The notes: generated by a model from the letters alone, not told the origin. 64,000 bases of DNA from Virgibacillus_F flavescens (GCF_050574275.1 NZ_CP192260.1:2852001-2916000), one strand, 5' to 3'. Counted from the stretch's first letter, positions 50,309 through 59,988 are shown. A program made the numbers and translations.

Positions 50309-50791
50309 TTAGAGTTCCAGGTCCCATCTTTCTTCTATTAAATTTTTCCCTGTCCATTCATCATTTGGTTTTTCTTCAGTCAGTGTAAAGTTAAACTTTT
50401 GATAAAGATGCCGTGCAGCAGATAAAATGCTAACTGTCCACAGGAATATGCTTTGATAGTCATTTTCAGCGCAATAATTAATTGCCGTTTCCATCAGTTT
50501 TTTTCCAATACCCATTCCCTGATAAGTTTCATCCAATACAAACCATCTCAATTGAGCTACTGTATCAGAAAAATGCGTAATGGCAATCGAGCCAGCGATT
50601 TCTCCATTAACTTCTGCAATCCAAAGTTCCCCTGCATCTGAATCGACCATAAATTTGGTTAACCCCTTCATTACATAGTATTCAAACTTCGGCCCAAATT
50701 TATAGGTTTTATCATATAACTTGCCATGAAGGTGCGCTATAAATCCTAGATCTCCGGATTTATATGGACGTATAGTTACGTTTGGCTGCAA
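50309..50791 (-). CDS. GNAT family N-acetyltransferase
   Basis: 160 residues. Acetyl-CoA site in RWFVLDETYQGMGIGKKLMETAI (Q/RxxGxG/A), then a typical last strand/helix (ARHLYQKFNFTLTEEKPNDEW). The acceptor is unknown. It starts with TTG after a weak AGAGAG site, so the start is less certain than the identity. Confidence 0.83.
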   Translation of the reverse strand: MQPNVTIRPYKSGDLGFIAHLHGKLYDKTYKFGPKFEYYVMKGLTKFMVDSDAGELWIAEVNGEIAGSIAITHFSDTVAQLRWFVLDETYQGMGIGKKLMETAINYCAENDYQSIFLWTVSILSAARHLYQKFNFTLTEEKPNDEWTGKNLIEERWDLEL

Positions 50792-50866
50792 GGATGTCTC
50801 TCTGAAAAAAATGCATTCAATGTATACGTATTTTAGTTGACTTTAGCAACTAAAATACTGATAACA

Positions 50867-50903
50867 CACAAAAAGGGCAACCATGTATGAACATAGTCGC
50901 CCT
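50867..50903 (-). terminator. Terminator of the RNA helicase gene
   Basis: Minus-strand AAGGGCGAC..ATGT/ACAT..GTTGCCCTT stem with T5 tail. Confidence 0.8.
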
Positions 50904-50908
50904 TATCA

Positions 50909-52345
50909 CTATTTTTTCGCTGTACTAACCTTCAGCTTCTTCCCTTTAACCGGTGTGTTTTCCATTGCCTGAATAACCAGTGAACCTTTTCCATTAAGAA
51001 TATCAACATAGGAATAGTTATCCTGTACCGTGATAATTCCGATATCCTCGGCATCTACTCCTGGTATTTTAGCGATAGTTCCAACAAAATCAACTGCTCG
51101 AATTTTTTTCTTTTTTCCTCCACTAAAGTGAAGTTTCGTAATATCTTTGTTGATCCGTGCAGTTTTATTGTTCTTAACCACGCGTCTGCCACCACGTTTT
51201 TCCTCAAAGGCAGCTCTCCCGCGTGCTACATCTTGTCGGTCCGGCGCGTCCATCCCAGGTATATCAAAGCCGATATACTTTTCAATAGCTCTGAAAAACT
51301 TACCTTCAAATGGCGTTTCGAATGTAATTGCTTTCCCTTTATTTCCAGCTCTTCCTGTTCTTCCTGTACGATGAACATAGCTTTCTTTCTCCATTGGAAC
51401 ATCATAATTAATAACGAGTGTTACGTTATCAATGTCAATTCCTCTGGCAGCTACATCTGTAGCAACCAGGTACCTGAAGTTCCCCATCTTGAATCCATTC
51501 ATGACAGCAAACCGATCTTCTTGCTCCAAACCTCCATGGAGTTTTTCGCAAGCATAATCAGCTTTTTCAAGTTCCGTGAAAACCTGATCAACGTTTTCTT
51601 TGGTACGGCAAAAAATAATACAGCTATCTGGATTTTCCACTACAGTCAAATCCTTCAGCAACGAAATTTTTGCTTCGTCCTTCACATGGATGACACGGTG
51701 CTTAATCGTTCCAGTAGTTACACCAGTAGTCGTAATTTCGATATTATGCGGATCGTTCATGTATTTATGACATAAACCTTCTACGTCTTTTGGCATCGTT
51801 GCAGAGAATACCATTGTTACTCTGTTTTTAGGAACTTTTCGAATGATTGCCTCTACTTTTTGAATAAAGCCCATATTAAGCATTTCGTCGGCTTCGTCAA
51901 TAATTAAATGCTTTATTTGACTTAGATCCAATGTACCCCGTTCGATATGATCCATTACACGACCAGGCGTACCAACGACAACATGTGTTTTTTGTTTCAG
52001 ATTTTCTTTTTGCACCGCAAAAGGTTCTTTTCCATATACCGCAACGGCATTTAACCGTTTGAACCTGCCAATATTTGCAATATCTTCACGAACTTGAACA
52101 GCAAGCTCTCGTGTAGGAGTAAGAATTAAAGTCTGCGGTTTCTTTTCTTCCCATTCCATCATTTCACAGATTGGAATACCAAATGCTGCAGTCTTTCCGC
52201 TTCCGGTTTGTGATTTCACTACCAGATCCTGCTTTTTCATTGCTTGTGGTATTACTACCTGCTGCACTTCGGTTGGCTTTTCGTATTTCAAAACCTCAAG
52301 CGCTCTGCTTATTTCATCACTTATATTATATTCTACAAATTTCAT
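50909..52345 (-). CDS. DEAD-box RNA helicase, DbpA/YxiN type
   Basis: 478 residues. RecA-like core with QTGSGKTAAFGIP (motif I), PTRELAVQ, TPGRVMDH, DEADEML (II), SATMP (III), ATDVAARGIDI (V) and HRTGRTGRAG (VI). A C-terminal DbpA-type RNA-recognition domain (about 400-478; RAVDFVGTIAKIPGVDAEDIGII) directs related proteins to hairpin 92 of 23S rRNA during large-subunit assembly. The ATG giving MKFVEYNI follows GAGGT; upstream in-frame codons lack a ribosome site. Confidence 0.9.
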   Translation of the reverse strand: MKFVEYNISDEISRALEVLKYEKPTEVQQVVIPQAMKKQDLVVKSQTGSGKTAAFGIPICEMMEWEEKKPQTLILTPTRELAVQVREDIANIGRFKRLNAVAVYGKEPFAVQKENLKQKTHVVVGTPGRVMDHIERGTLDLSQIKHLIIDEADEMLNMGFIQKVEAIIRKVPKNRVTMVFSATMPKDVEGLCHKYMNDPHNIEITTTGVTTGTIKHRVIHVKDEAKISLLKDLTVVENPDSCIIFCRTKENVDQVFTELEKADYACEKLHGGLEQEDRFAVMNGFKMGNFRYLVATDVAARGIDIDNVTLVINYDVPMEKESYVHRTGRTGRAGNKGKAITFETPFEGKFFRAIEKYIGFDIPGMDAPDRQDVARGRAAFEEKRGGRRVVKNNKTARINKDITKLHFSGGKKKKIRAVDFVGTIAKIPGVDAEDIGIITVQDNYSYVDILNGKGSLVIQAMENTPVKGKKLKVSTAKK

Positions 52346-52480
52346 GTAACAACCTCGTTTTTTTGTATTAGTCGACAATGTATAGGATTCTCAAAAATAA
52401 ATTTTGATATGCAAAATCATACTAGTTTTCATTATACTAGAAAATAGACCCAGTTTGTTGATTTCCTTCACCTTTTTTCG

Positions 52481-53398
52481 CTATGGCAAACTATCACAAG
52501 CTGAACCTTCTCCATCACGATCCAGTCGATGTGGGTCATTTTCCGGACCACCGGCTGCCACGTAAAAATTCTGTGCCTGCTCGTGTGTGCTGAAGTCACC
52601 ACAATCTCGATCGGCTCCAAACGGATCGTATTGTAATTCCTTCTGATCTCCTTGCTCTTTCTCAGTAGGCTCCTCGCCTGAATCTTCTTGATAATGATAG
52701 CCATGATTGTGATCCACATGGGAATAGCCCGGAATCGACCATACCCCGATCTCTTTGCTTATCGCGGTTTCCTGTACTTTATGAAATTCTTCAAGCATGG
52801 TTAGATCGTTATACAAATATGCTGTTCTAGCCAAGCCGTTTCTAAGGAGCTTTTCCTGAATAGTTTCACCATCAATAAAAACGTAGGCGAGTAATCTGCC
52901 ATACTTATCGCGTTCTTCTTTACCTACTTCGACACGGACCTCTTCACCGGTCAGCTTCTCTTTAACAAACTGGGATGCCTCTGGTCCATATGCCTCAACA
53001 GGTTTGCTTGGGTGCACTGTCTCGGGAGTGTCTATTAGCAATAATCGTACATCTTCGTTTGTACCGTTCATGGAAATCTCGATTGTATCGCCATCGATTA
53101 CCCTTGTTACAGTAGCATTCGCAGCTGTCGTCTTCACTGCCTCTTCTGCAGCATTTTGTTCTGTTTGATCCTCTGTTTTATCTTTTGCTTTCTCAGGTTG
53201 CTTTTCTACTGCTGAATTCTTTTCTTCTACCTGGTTACCAGATTCGTCCGTTGGTCGAATTTCAGATCCACAGGCAGATAATAGAATTAATAGAAGGAAG
53301 AAACTGCTAAAACGTACCGATCGGCTTTTCCTGTTAAAAAGTATAAATAATATAATTCCTATCCAAACAATTAAAATTGCACCTAGTTCAGGGCTCAA
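52481..53398 (-). CDS. Thermonuclease-family (SNase) lipoprotein with Excalibur domain
   Basis: 305 residues. An N-terminal membrane segment (about 5-21) and a second hydrophobic stretch ending in lipobox LLSAC (about 39-43) are followed by an acidic linker, an SNase domain (about 95-230; VIDGDTIEI, LLLIDTPET, RDKYGRLLAYVF with catalytic Arg/Glu region) and a C-terminal Excalibur calcium-binding motif (DRDCGDFSTHEQAQNFY...LDRDGEGSACDSLP). Like B. subtilis YncB/YokF nucleases. TTG start 7 nt after AAGGGGG. Two successive hydrophobic segments are unusual. Confidence 0.87.
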   Translation of the reverse strand: MSPELGAILIVWIGIILFILFNRKSRSVRFSSFFLLLILLSACGSEIRPTDESGNQVEEKNSAVEKQPEKAKDKTEDQTEQNAAEEAVKTTAANATVTRVIDGDTIEISMNGTNEDVRLLLIDTPETVHPSKPVEAYGPEASQFVKEKLTGEEVRVEVGKEERDKYGRLLAYVFIDGETIQEKLLRNGLARTAYLYNDLTMLEEFHKVQETAISKEIGVWSIPGYSHVDHNHGYHYQEDSGEEPTEKEQGDQKELQYDPFGADRDCGDFSTHEQAQNFYVAAGGPENDPHRLDRDGEGSACDSLP

Positions 53399-53521
53399 TA
53401 TCCATCCCCCTTTCCACGCATATATAGCTTAATACTATCAGACTTGCGCTTACTTTTCATGGACAGTCCATTCATTAGTAAAAGCGAAGGCTGCTTTCTA
53501 TTCGAAAACAGCATTCGCTTT

Positions 53522-53773
53522 TTATTGTGAAGTTAATTGAGTTTTCAGCTGTTGAATTACTTCTGATGACGCTGGTGCTGCTGGTTGATAATACCCATTT
53601 TCCAGTGCGTAATTATAAATTTTACGTTGACGGGCTTCATCTTGATTCCGTAATTGAATCAAGGTTTGTCTCAACTGTTCATTATTTGACTCACTAATGA
53701 ATCCTGCATATCCTGTCAAGCTTGCGTTTAAACCCGCTAAGTAATCGCTGACCATTTCCTTATCCTGTAGCAT
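53522..53773 (-). CDS. CotF-like spore coat protein
   Basis: 83 residues, helical, with the LQDKEMVSDYLAGLNASLTGYAGF opening typical of the CotF/YhcQ family and a C-terminal GYYQPAAPAS stretch. Such proteins are made in sporulation and assembled in the coat. ATG after GGAGG. Together with the next small gene it resembles other CotF-type pairs. Confidence 0.75.
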   Translation of the reverse strand: MLQDKEMVSDYLAGLNASLTGYAGFISESNNEQLRQTLIQLRNQDEARQRKIYNYALENGYYQPAAPASSEVIQQLKTQLTSQ

Positions 53774-53785
53774 ACTAATTCCTCC

Positions 53786-53974
53786 TTAACTTAAGAATGT
53801 TATAAGCTGCTGCTGAGCCTGCTTTGCTGATTGCGCATCACTCTGCAGCATCGCTTTTAATTCTGGATCTGTACATGTTTGCGCATAGGACTCAAGTTTG
53901 GTCACTATTGTTCCGTGGCCACCAATAAGATGACGAAGATTTTCTACTTCCAGTTCCGTTAAAGATTGGTTCAT
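53786..53974 (-). CDS. Small CotF-associated helical protein
   Basis: 62 residues, two helices: LTELEVENLRHLIGGHGTIVTKLESYAQ and a Gln/Ala-rich second helix. The pattern resembles the N-terminal half of CotF-family (ferritin-like) coat proteins, so this and the following gene may be a split pair. ATG 8 nt after AAAGGAG. It ends 12 nt before the next gene. Confidence 0.7.
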   Translation of the reverse strand: MNQSLTELEVENLRHLIGGHGTIVTKLESYAQTCTDPELKAMLQSDAQSAKQAQQQLITFLS

Positions 53975-54046
53975 TGTGCATGCTCCTTTCGTTTTGTACA
54001 TGCCTTACTTTTCCCAAGCCTTTTTAAAATATTCTTAGTTGCACTT

Positions 54047-54084
54047 ATGTAGTAAGAAAGAATTTATACTTTCTTACTGCTTAA
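54047..54084. other. Perfect hairpin downstream of crtO
   Basis: AGTAAGAAAG and CTTTCTTACT form a 10-bp stem with an AATTTATA loop between crtO and the coat genes. No T-run follows on either strand, so it is a doubtful terminator; a similar phrase, TTTATACTTTCTTAC, occurs near 5117. Confidence 0.5.
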
Positions 54085-54130
54085 TTTAAAAAGACCATTA
54101 CCGCAGTTAAACTACGTGTAACAGCCTTAC

Positions 54131-54619
54131 TCAGTCTTTCATTTTTGATACTATAATTTTCTGCAGTCGTGGCCGATTATAGCGCTGCACCATAATAATC
54201 GGCCCATTGAACAGGATCGCATAGCCGATCATCAGCCATCCAGCCCATGCCGGATTCCATAAAAAGAATAATCCTGCCGGTAGGATAGACAGCCAATGTG
54301 TGAGTTCCGCCCTTCTTGATTCTACAAGAAAGTTCCAGAGATACCGTGCATCACTTCCGCTTAGATGATCTTTTGCAAATCCCTGTTTAATTATGTTTGT
54401 GCCATCCGGAATCATGTTTTTCCACTTTTTAACGTGAAAATAACGTTGCCAGACCTGTCCATCCCTCTCCCAATTTCGGCTTTTATATAGAAGTCTGTCG
54501 CTAGTAAACCGGTCTGCGGACATATTCAGCGTTAAAAGAGAAATTCCGATATGAAAGAATCCCCACGCAAAAATGTCTATTAGAATTGTCCAGATAATCG
54601 GTAATTCAACTAATTGCAT
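54131..54619 (-). CDS. crtO: Glycosyl-4,4'-diaponeurosporenoate acyltransferase
   Basis: 162-residue membrane acyltransferase that esterifies the glucosylated carotenoid, the last step of staphyloxanthin-type synthesis. Hydrophobic N- and C-terminal segments flank the conserved VKKWKNMIPDG and RRAELTHWLSILP motifs and PIIMVQRYNRPRL near the end, all shared with S. aureus CrtO. AGGG ribosome site; last gene of the crt operon, 16 nt after crtQ. Confidence 0.88.
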   Translation of the reverse strand: MQLVELPIIWTILIDIFAWGFFHIGISLLTLNMSADRFTSDRLLYKSRNWERDGQVWQRYFHVKKWKNMIPDGTNIIKQGFAKDHLSGSDARYLWNFLVESRRAELTHWLSILPAGLFFLWNPAWAGWLMIGYAILFNGPIIMVQRYNRPRLQKIIVSKMKD

Positions 54620-54635
54620 TGGGTTCCCTCCGCGA

Positions 54636-55757
54636 TTAAACTTTCATTTTTCTGCCACGCCAGCTGACTGTATGGCGAACTTTTGTAACATACAAGGACC
54701 AAAGGAAAATCGATGTAAAAAATACAAATTGCAGTGGGTATAGTACAAGCGTCCAATAACGAAAATCCCCGGTTCGGCGTGCTAACCAGAAAAACTGAAT
54801 CATATATGCCAGGTAAGCAATCATTGCTGCAATAATCCAGCCAATTGACTGAGACCACACTGCTCCAAAGAGAAATGGAACAGTTAAAAAGCCACCACTT
54901 ATCCAAAAGCTGATCATCACTACCACAATTGGATGAGTGGACTGTGACGCTGTTCCAAAATTTTTGGTCCACCCTTCAACTAATTGTCCAAAACCTTCTG
55001 GGTACATTTGAAAATTGATTAAACCACGTCCACTAACACAATGTACAGGTAATCCTTTATCGGTAAATGCTTCCCCAAGGGCTAAATCGTCCATTACTGC
55101 ATGACGAACGCTCGCGTGGCCACCAGATGCGAAATAATCCTGACGATTCGATAAGATACACGGTCCAAAAGACCCGGCACCCTTTAGTTTTCTCTCCCAT
55201 ATGGTAAATACGTTCATTCCTACGATAACAATTATATTAAAAATAACAGAAAGATTTTCATACGGATTTTTTATCGTGTGATACGGCTGAAGAGAAAGTA
55301 TGCCCCTGCTTCCACCGCTTCGATATGCACGTGCAAGCCGCTTTAAGCTGAATGGATCATGTAATCGTGTATCAGCATCCAGAAACAACAGCCATTCTCC
55401 TTTAGCTACCTTAGCACCAATCCAGCATGCCGCGGACTTACCGGTCCATCCTTCTTCCAGTGTATCATTGCGCAATACGCGCGCACCGATCTTCTTTGCT
55501 ATCTCTATCGTTCGGTCTGTCGATGCGTCATCCACAACAATTATTTCCAAAGACAGATCTTTTTGCTCTACTAAAGATTTCAATAACGGAGCTATCCTGT
55601 TTTCTTCGTTTCGAGCAGGAATAATAATCGAAATCAAGGGATGGTTTTCATGCTTGTTTGCATTACTAAATGGCAAGGAATTCTTCCAAAACATAAGAAA
55701 TCCACTTATTAGCGCAAGGCCAATCAAAACAGCTGCTGTCATTAGTATTAGAAACAT
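54636..55757 (-). CDS. crtQ: 4,4'-diaponeurosporenoate glycosyltransferase
   Basis: 373-residue family 2 glycosyltransferase attached to the membrane. N-terminal helix (about 1-24), then SIIIPARNEENRI, VVDDASTDRT and FLDADTRL (DxD metal site), GRGLINFQMYP, and three C-terminal helices (about 285-355). It glucosylates the carboxylated carotenoid made by CrtP (plus an aldehyde dehydrogenase). AGGAGGGG ribosome site, between crtP and crtO. Confidence 0.88.
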   Translation of the reverse strand: MFLILMTAAVLIGLALISGFLMFWKNSLPFSNANKHENHPLISIIIPARNEENRIAPLLKSLVEQKDLSLEIIVVDDASTDRTIEIAKKIGARVLRNDTLEEGWTGKSAACWIGAKVAKGEWLLFLDADTRLHDPFSLKRLARAYRSGGSRGILSLQPYHTIKNPYENLSVIFNIIVIVGMNVFTIWERKLKGAGSFGPCILSNRQDYFASGGHASVRHAVMDDLALGEAFTDKGLPVHCVSGRGLINFQMYPEGFGQLVEGWTKNFGTASQSTHPIVVVMISFWISGGFLTVPFLFGAVWSQSIGWIIAAMIAYLAYMIQFFWLARRTGDFRYWTLVLYPLQFVFFTSIFLWSLYVTKVRHTVSWRGRKMKV

Positions 55758-55791
55758 ATTTCCCCTCCTATCATATCAAACAGGAACTGAT

Positions 55792-57294
55792 TTATTGCTG
55801 CAATTCGTCTCTTTTGACGATTTTATCTCGTACCTGTTGTCCGCTTAGTGTTACCATTGGCATTCCACCGCCAGGATTTACTGTCCCACCAACAAAGTAC
55901 AGGTTATCGTAGCGTCTGCTATGCTTAGTATGTTTAAAGCCTCGATTTTTCTTTCGATCCGAAACCGTTCCATATATGGCACCACGATGTGAATTATAGA
56001 CACGCTCAATATCATGTGGTGTCCACATGTCTTCTGTAACAATATGCTTCCGCAAGTCCGTCAAACCCATTTTTTCAAGCTTTATAAGGACCCGTTCGCG
56101 CAATTCCTGGTAATCCGTTTCGGTAAATGGCTTATCCTGTATATAAGGGATATGCGGAAGAATTTTTATATTTTCATGTCCTTCTGGTGCCTGTGCTGGA
56201 TCTGTTTTATTGACATTAACCAGGTAAATGGTTGGATCGTCAGGCAATTCATGTTTGCGGAAGACTTTGTTCATCTGTTCACGCAGGTTTTCTGAGAAAA
56301 AGAAGTTATGATGCCTGAGCTGAGGGTATATTCTGTTAACTCCAATATGCAAGACAAGTCCAGAACTTGAAGGTTCAAAACGATCTTCCAGCTTTTTAAT
56401 AAATGCGTCATCTTCATTTAAGAGCTTTTTATACGCTGGAATCACTTCCATATTGGAGACAAAGTAATCCGCTTTTTTGCGTGTGCCATCAGCAAACTCA
56501 GCAGCAATAATCTGCTTATTTTCATCGGTAACGAGCTTACTTACCCCTTGACCAGTATGCAGTTTAATCCCGAGTTCGCGCGCAAGCTTGGTCAGTCCTT
56601 CTGAAATTCCATGCATACCGCCAGGCACATACCAGACACCTTGTGCATGCTGCATGTAAATCATCATATTAAGGATAGCTGGAGCATCGTACGGAGATGA
56701 ACCGACATATTTAATAAAGTATGCAAGCATAGTTCGAAGCTTCGGATTACTAATTCGTTTCTTAATTGCACCATACATGGTGGAGAACAAATCAAACCCT
56801 TTAATCGATTTTAATAAGCCATGATGACGAAAAACTTCTTTTGTCGAGTCTAGCCCATGTTCGAAGTAACCTTCAGCAGTAGTCTCGTACAATTTCTGGG
56901 CATAATGCAGGAAATTCAGATATTCTTTCATATCTTCTTGACTCAAAGCAGCATTTTCTTTTGCCATCTTCTCTAAATCTCCGTATAAATCAATGTGTGA
57001 TCCGTCTGTAAAAAAAGATCGCCATTCATGTTCTAGCCTGATTGTCGGAATGTAGTCCGCCATATTACGGTTACTTCCTTTGAACAACTTCTCAAATATA
57101 TGTGGCATCGTTAAAATTGATGGTCCAAGATCAAATCCAAAGCCATCCTGTTCCAGCCGATTTACTTTTCCGCCAAGGTGTTCATTTTTTTCATAAAGTG
57201 ATACAGAATACCCGCTTTGTGCTAGCGAAATCGCAGCAGAAAGCCCTCCAAGACCTCCGCCAACAACTAATACGGATTTGCCTTTAATCGCCAT
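55792..57294 (-). CDS. crtP: Diaponeurosporene oxidase
   Basis: 500 residues, FAD-dependent. VLVVGGGLGGLSAAISLAQSGYSVSLYE (dinucleotide fold), GGKVNRLEQDGFGFDLGPSILTMP, and the C-terminal FVGGTVNPGGGMPMVTLSG (carotenoid desaturase/oxidase signature) closely match S. aureus CrtP (also called CrtNb), which oxidises the terminal methyl of diaponeurosporene to an aldehyde. The ATG giving MAIKGK, 6 nt after AGGTG, was taken over an upstream GTG. Confidence 0.9.
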   Translation of the reverse strand: MAIKGKSVLVVGGGLGGLSAAISLAQSGYSVSLYEKNEHLGGKVNRLEQDGFGFDLGPSILTMPHIFEKLFKGSNRNMADYIPTIRLEHEWRSFFTDGSHIDLYGDLEKMAKENAALSQEDMKEYLNFLHYAQKLYETTAEGYFEHGLDSTKEVFRHHGLLKSIKGFDLFSTMYGAIKKRISNPKLRTMLAYFIKYVGSSPYDAPAILNMMIYMQHAQGVWYVPGGMHGISEGLTKLARELGIKLHTGQGVSKLVTDENKQIIAAEFADGTRKKADYFVSNMEVIPAYKKLLNEDDAFIKKLEDRFEPSSSGLVLHIGVNRIYPQLRHHNFFFSENLREQMNKVFRKHELPDDPTIYLVNVNKTDPAQAPEGHENIKILPHIPYIQDKPFTETDYQELRERVLIKLEKMGLTDLRKHIVTEDMWTPHDIERVYNSHRGAIYGTVSDRKKNRGFKHTKHSRRYDNLYFVGGTVNPGGGMPMVTLSGQQVRDKIVKRDELQQ

Positions 57295-57308
57295 TTCATT
57301 CACCTGCT

Positions 57309-58202
57309 TTACTTTTTACTATCGGTCAAATTTTGAACTTTTGTTGTTCGGTAGATACGCTGTATTTCCATTGCTGACACATAATTTCGTTTTGAAAAGC
57401 AATTATACTTATTTTGACGGACGGCATTCAGTATTCCGCGATAAATCCGTGATGAAAGCAGGACTGCCAGCTGACTGTCCTTATCAAAACAGGAAACATG
57501 CTCCTCAAAGCTTTCATAGAGATCTTCAGCACGAAGCGCCATTTTCTCCCATATTCGAATGAATGCAGGATTTATCGTTTGATTCAGTAAATCTATTTCT
57601 GTATAAGACTCTGCCGCCATTTCACTTAAGGGAAGATAAATTCGGTCATTATATCTATAATCCTCACCAATATCTCTTAATATATTGGTGATTTGCATCG
57701 CCACTCCAAGATCAATACCCACTTGTGTCAGATCATGATTTGTTTCGGATGCTAGGATCGGCAGCAGGATTCGCCCAACAGACCCGGCAACATAATAACT
57801 ATATTCCTCTACATGTTCCAGTGTCTCAGGAATAACAAATTTCACATCCATTCGCTGACCAGTTAATTGATCATAAAAAGGCTGAATATTCATCTCATAC
57901 CGGTTAAAGACATCGCGTAATGCTCTCCAGAGCGGCTGGTCAATATAATGTCCATTTTCAAAAGTTTGTAATTCTGTTTCTAACAAGTCCAGTGCTTCCA
58001 TTTTATCTTTTTTTGTTCCACCTTTATCAACACAATCATCCGCAAGTCTGCAAAATGCGTAGATAGCAAAAACAGCGGTAGCTTTTTCCTTTGGCAGGCG
58101 GGAAAAGGCTGTATAGAAGCTTTTTGAATGCTGTTTTATAATTTCTTCGCAATACTGATAATCTTTTGCTAAACGATTATGCCTATCCTCTTTCACTTTC
58201 AT
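57309..58202 (-). CDS. crtM: Dehydrosqualene (diapophytoene) synthase
   Basis: 297 residues; joins two farnesyl diphosphates to C30 dehydrosqualene. SKSFYTAFSRLP near the N-terminus, first Asp-rich motif RLADDCVDK near residue 53, YCYYVAGSVG-like helix (EYSYYVAGSVGR), and the second motif QITNILRDIGEDYRYNDRIYLP. GGAGGG ribosome site; 14 nt after crtN. Confidence 0.93.
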   Translation of the reverse strand: MKVKEDRHNRLAKDYQYCEEIIKQHSKSFYTAFSRLPKEKATAVFAIYAFCRLADDCVDKGGTKKDKMEALDLLETELQTFENGHYIDQPLWRALRDVFNRYEMNIQPFYDQLTGQRMDVKFVIPETLEHVEEYSYYVAGSVGRILLPILASETNHDLTQVGIDLGVAMQITNILRDIGEDYRYNDRIYLPLSEMAAESYTEIDLLNQTINPAFIRIWEKMALRAEDLYESFEEHVSCFDKDSQLAVLLSSRIYRGILNAVRQNKYNCFSKRNYVSAMEIQRIYRTTKVQNLTDSKK

Positions 58203-58216
58203 GGAGAATACCCTCC

Positions 58217-59749
58217 TTATGAATTTTTTACCAGCTTGTTTTTCACGCCCTGATCATCCAGGATCAATTCTTCCGTAGCAATTTTTGCAGAAAGCAATAC
58301 GATTGGCACCCCGGCACCAGGGTGCGTGCTGCTTCCGGTAAAGTAGAGATTTTCACAATTTTTAGCTTTGCTCTGCGGACGGAGGTGATTGCTTTGTGCC
58401 AGATTTGGACGAAGGCCGAAGCACGCTCCGTTATATGCATTAAACCTGCTTTCAAAGTCATTCGGTGTCATATAGGACTCGGAAACAATCTCATTTTCGA
58501 TGTTTTCAAATCCTTTTACATTTTTAAGCGACGATAAGACAGTGGAACGGTAATACTTAATCGTTTCTTCGTTCCATTCATAATCGGATGTGGACAGATC
58601 AGAAACAGGAACAAGAATGTATAATCCGTCTTTCCCTTTTGGTGCGAGCGACTCGTCCATCTTAGATCCGATATAAACGTAATATGATGGATTATCCAGC
58701 TGTTTCCCGCCAAAAATATCCCCTAAGTTCGTCTCCAAATCCTGGCTGAATACGAAGTTATGAACATTTTCAACCTCTTCGTATTTCCTGTCCATTCCCA
58801 AATACATGAGGAAACAGGAACAGGAATATTTCATACTATCAATCTTCTTATCTGTATATTTTCCTTTTGATTTTGTATCCTGTACCAGGTACTTCATCGC
58901 ATAAGGAAAATCAGCGTTACAGACAACATAATCTGAATAGACGTTTTGGTACTTGAGTTTAATACCTTTTGCTTCCTGATTTTCAATAATGATCTCATCT
59001 ACTGGACTATCATAATGAACGGTACCTCCAATCTCCAGAAACAATCGCTCCATCGATTTTGCCATCGTGTGCATGCCACCTTTGATAAACCAGACACCAT
59101 ACAGCATTTCAATCATCGGAATGATCGTGTACAGTGATGGCCCATTAAATGGGGAAACACCTATGTACAACGTTTGGAAACTGATCATTTGTTTGAGGCG
59201 ATCGTTCTTTATATATTTACTTATAAATTTATCTGCACTGTCGAAAGTTTTCAGTTTCATCGCCTGACGCAGCATAAAAGGGTTATACATGTCAGAAGCA
59301 TTGCGAAACGGCCGTTGAATAAAGTGATTTTTTGCAACAAGAAACCGCTTATAAATTTCCTGCAGGTATTCAAGGAACCCTTCAGCATCTTCATCACTTA
59401 TTTCTTCAAGTGTTTTCATTAACTCCACGAGGTCCGACGAAATATCATATCTCTCTTTTTCTTTATCCCCGAAGAACACGGAATACATGGGATCCAGTTT
59501 CTCCATTGGTATATAATCATCAGGATCTCTTCCGGTCAATTCAAAGATTTCCCTGTATAATTCAGGCATCATAACGATCGTTGGACCCAAATCAAACTGG
59601 TAGCCGTCCTGTTCAATCTTGTTCATTTTCCCACCCGGTATTGACTCTTTTTCATATAATTCCACATCATAGCCTGCATGCTGAAGACGGACCGCACTTG
59701 CAAGTCCAGCTACCCCAGCCCCTACTACGATTACTGTTTTTTTAGTCAT
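58217..59749 (-). CDS. crtN: Dehydrosqualene desaturase
   Basis: 510 residues, FAD-dependent phytoene-desaturase family. VIVVGAGVAGLASAVRLQHAGYDVELYE, GGKMNKIEQDGYQFDLGPTIVMMPE, and C-terminal LYFTGSSTHPGAGVPIVLLSAK. Introduces conjugated double bonds into dehydrosqualene to give yellow diaponeurosporene. First gene of crtNMPQO, a different order from the S. aureus crtOPQMN operon. Paralogous to crtP. Confidence 0.93.
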   Translation of the reverse strand: MTKKTVIVVGAGVAGLASAVRLQHAGYDVELYEKESIPGGKMNKIEQDGYQFDLGPTIVMMPELYREIFELTGRDPDDYIPMEKLDPMYSVFFGDKEKERYDISSDLVELMKTLEEISDEDAEGFLEYLQEIYKRFLVAKNHFIQRPFRNASDMYNPFMLRQAMKLKTFDSADKFISKYIKNDRLKQMISFQTLYIGVSPFNGPSLYTIIPMIEMLYGVWFIKGGMHTMAKSMERLFLEIGGTVHYDSPVDEIIIENQEAKGIKLKYQNVYSDYVVCNADFPYAMKYLVQDTKSKGKYTDKKIDSMKYSCSCFLMYLGMDRKYEEVENVHNFVFSQDLETNLGDIFGGKQLDNPSYYVYIGSKMDESLAPKGKDGLYILVPVSDLSTSDYEWNEETIKYYRSTVLSSLKNVKGFENIENEIVSESYMTPNDFESRFNAYNGACFGLRPNLAQSNHLRPQSKAKNCENLYFTGSSTHPGAGVPIVLLSAKIATEELILDDQGVKNKLVKNS

Positions 59750-59813
59750 CCTGTTCGCTCTCCATTCTTCGGTAAAGGTAGTTTGTCAGATTAAAAGATT
59801 CATTAAACCACAA

Positions 59814-59851
59814 TTTTTGTATAGTGTTATAATAATAACATTATACAAAAA
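59814..59851. promoter_or_regulatory. 38-bp palindrome, probable operator of the crt operon
   Basis: TTTTTGTATAGTGTTAT and ATAACATTATACAAAAA are complementary in 16 of 17 positions around a 4-nt centre. It lies about 65 nt upstream of crtN, where its promoter should be. MerR/CarH tetramers bind long AT-rich dyads of this sort. Confidence 0.7.
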
Positions 59852-59905
59852 ATATTGCTATTGTTTTGTGAACCTAACCTTTTTAGCATTGTAAAATCAG
59901 TATTA

Positions 59906-59988
59906 AATTGTATAATTACCAATTAATCACGGAGTATTGTTACTGTTTTGCACCATTATTGTATAACGTTATATTTAAGATTGTACAA
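59906..59988. promoter_or_regulatory. Further TTGTA dyads near the regulator promoter
   Basis: AATTGTATAATT (59906-59917), TATAACGTTATA (perfect, 59962-59973) and TTGTACAA (perfect, 59981-59988) repeat the half-site of the large palindrome. The last two lie about 30-55 nt upstream of the regulator's TATAAT, suggesting autoregulation. Confidence 0.55.
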
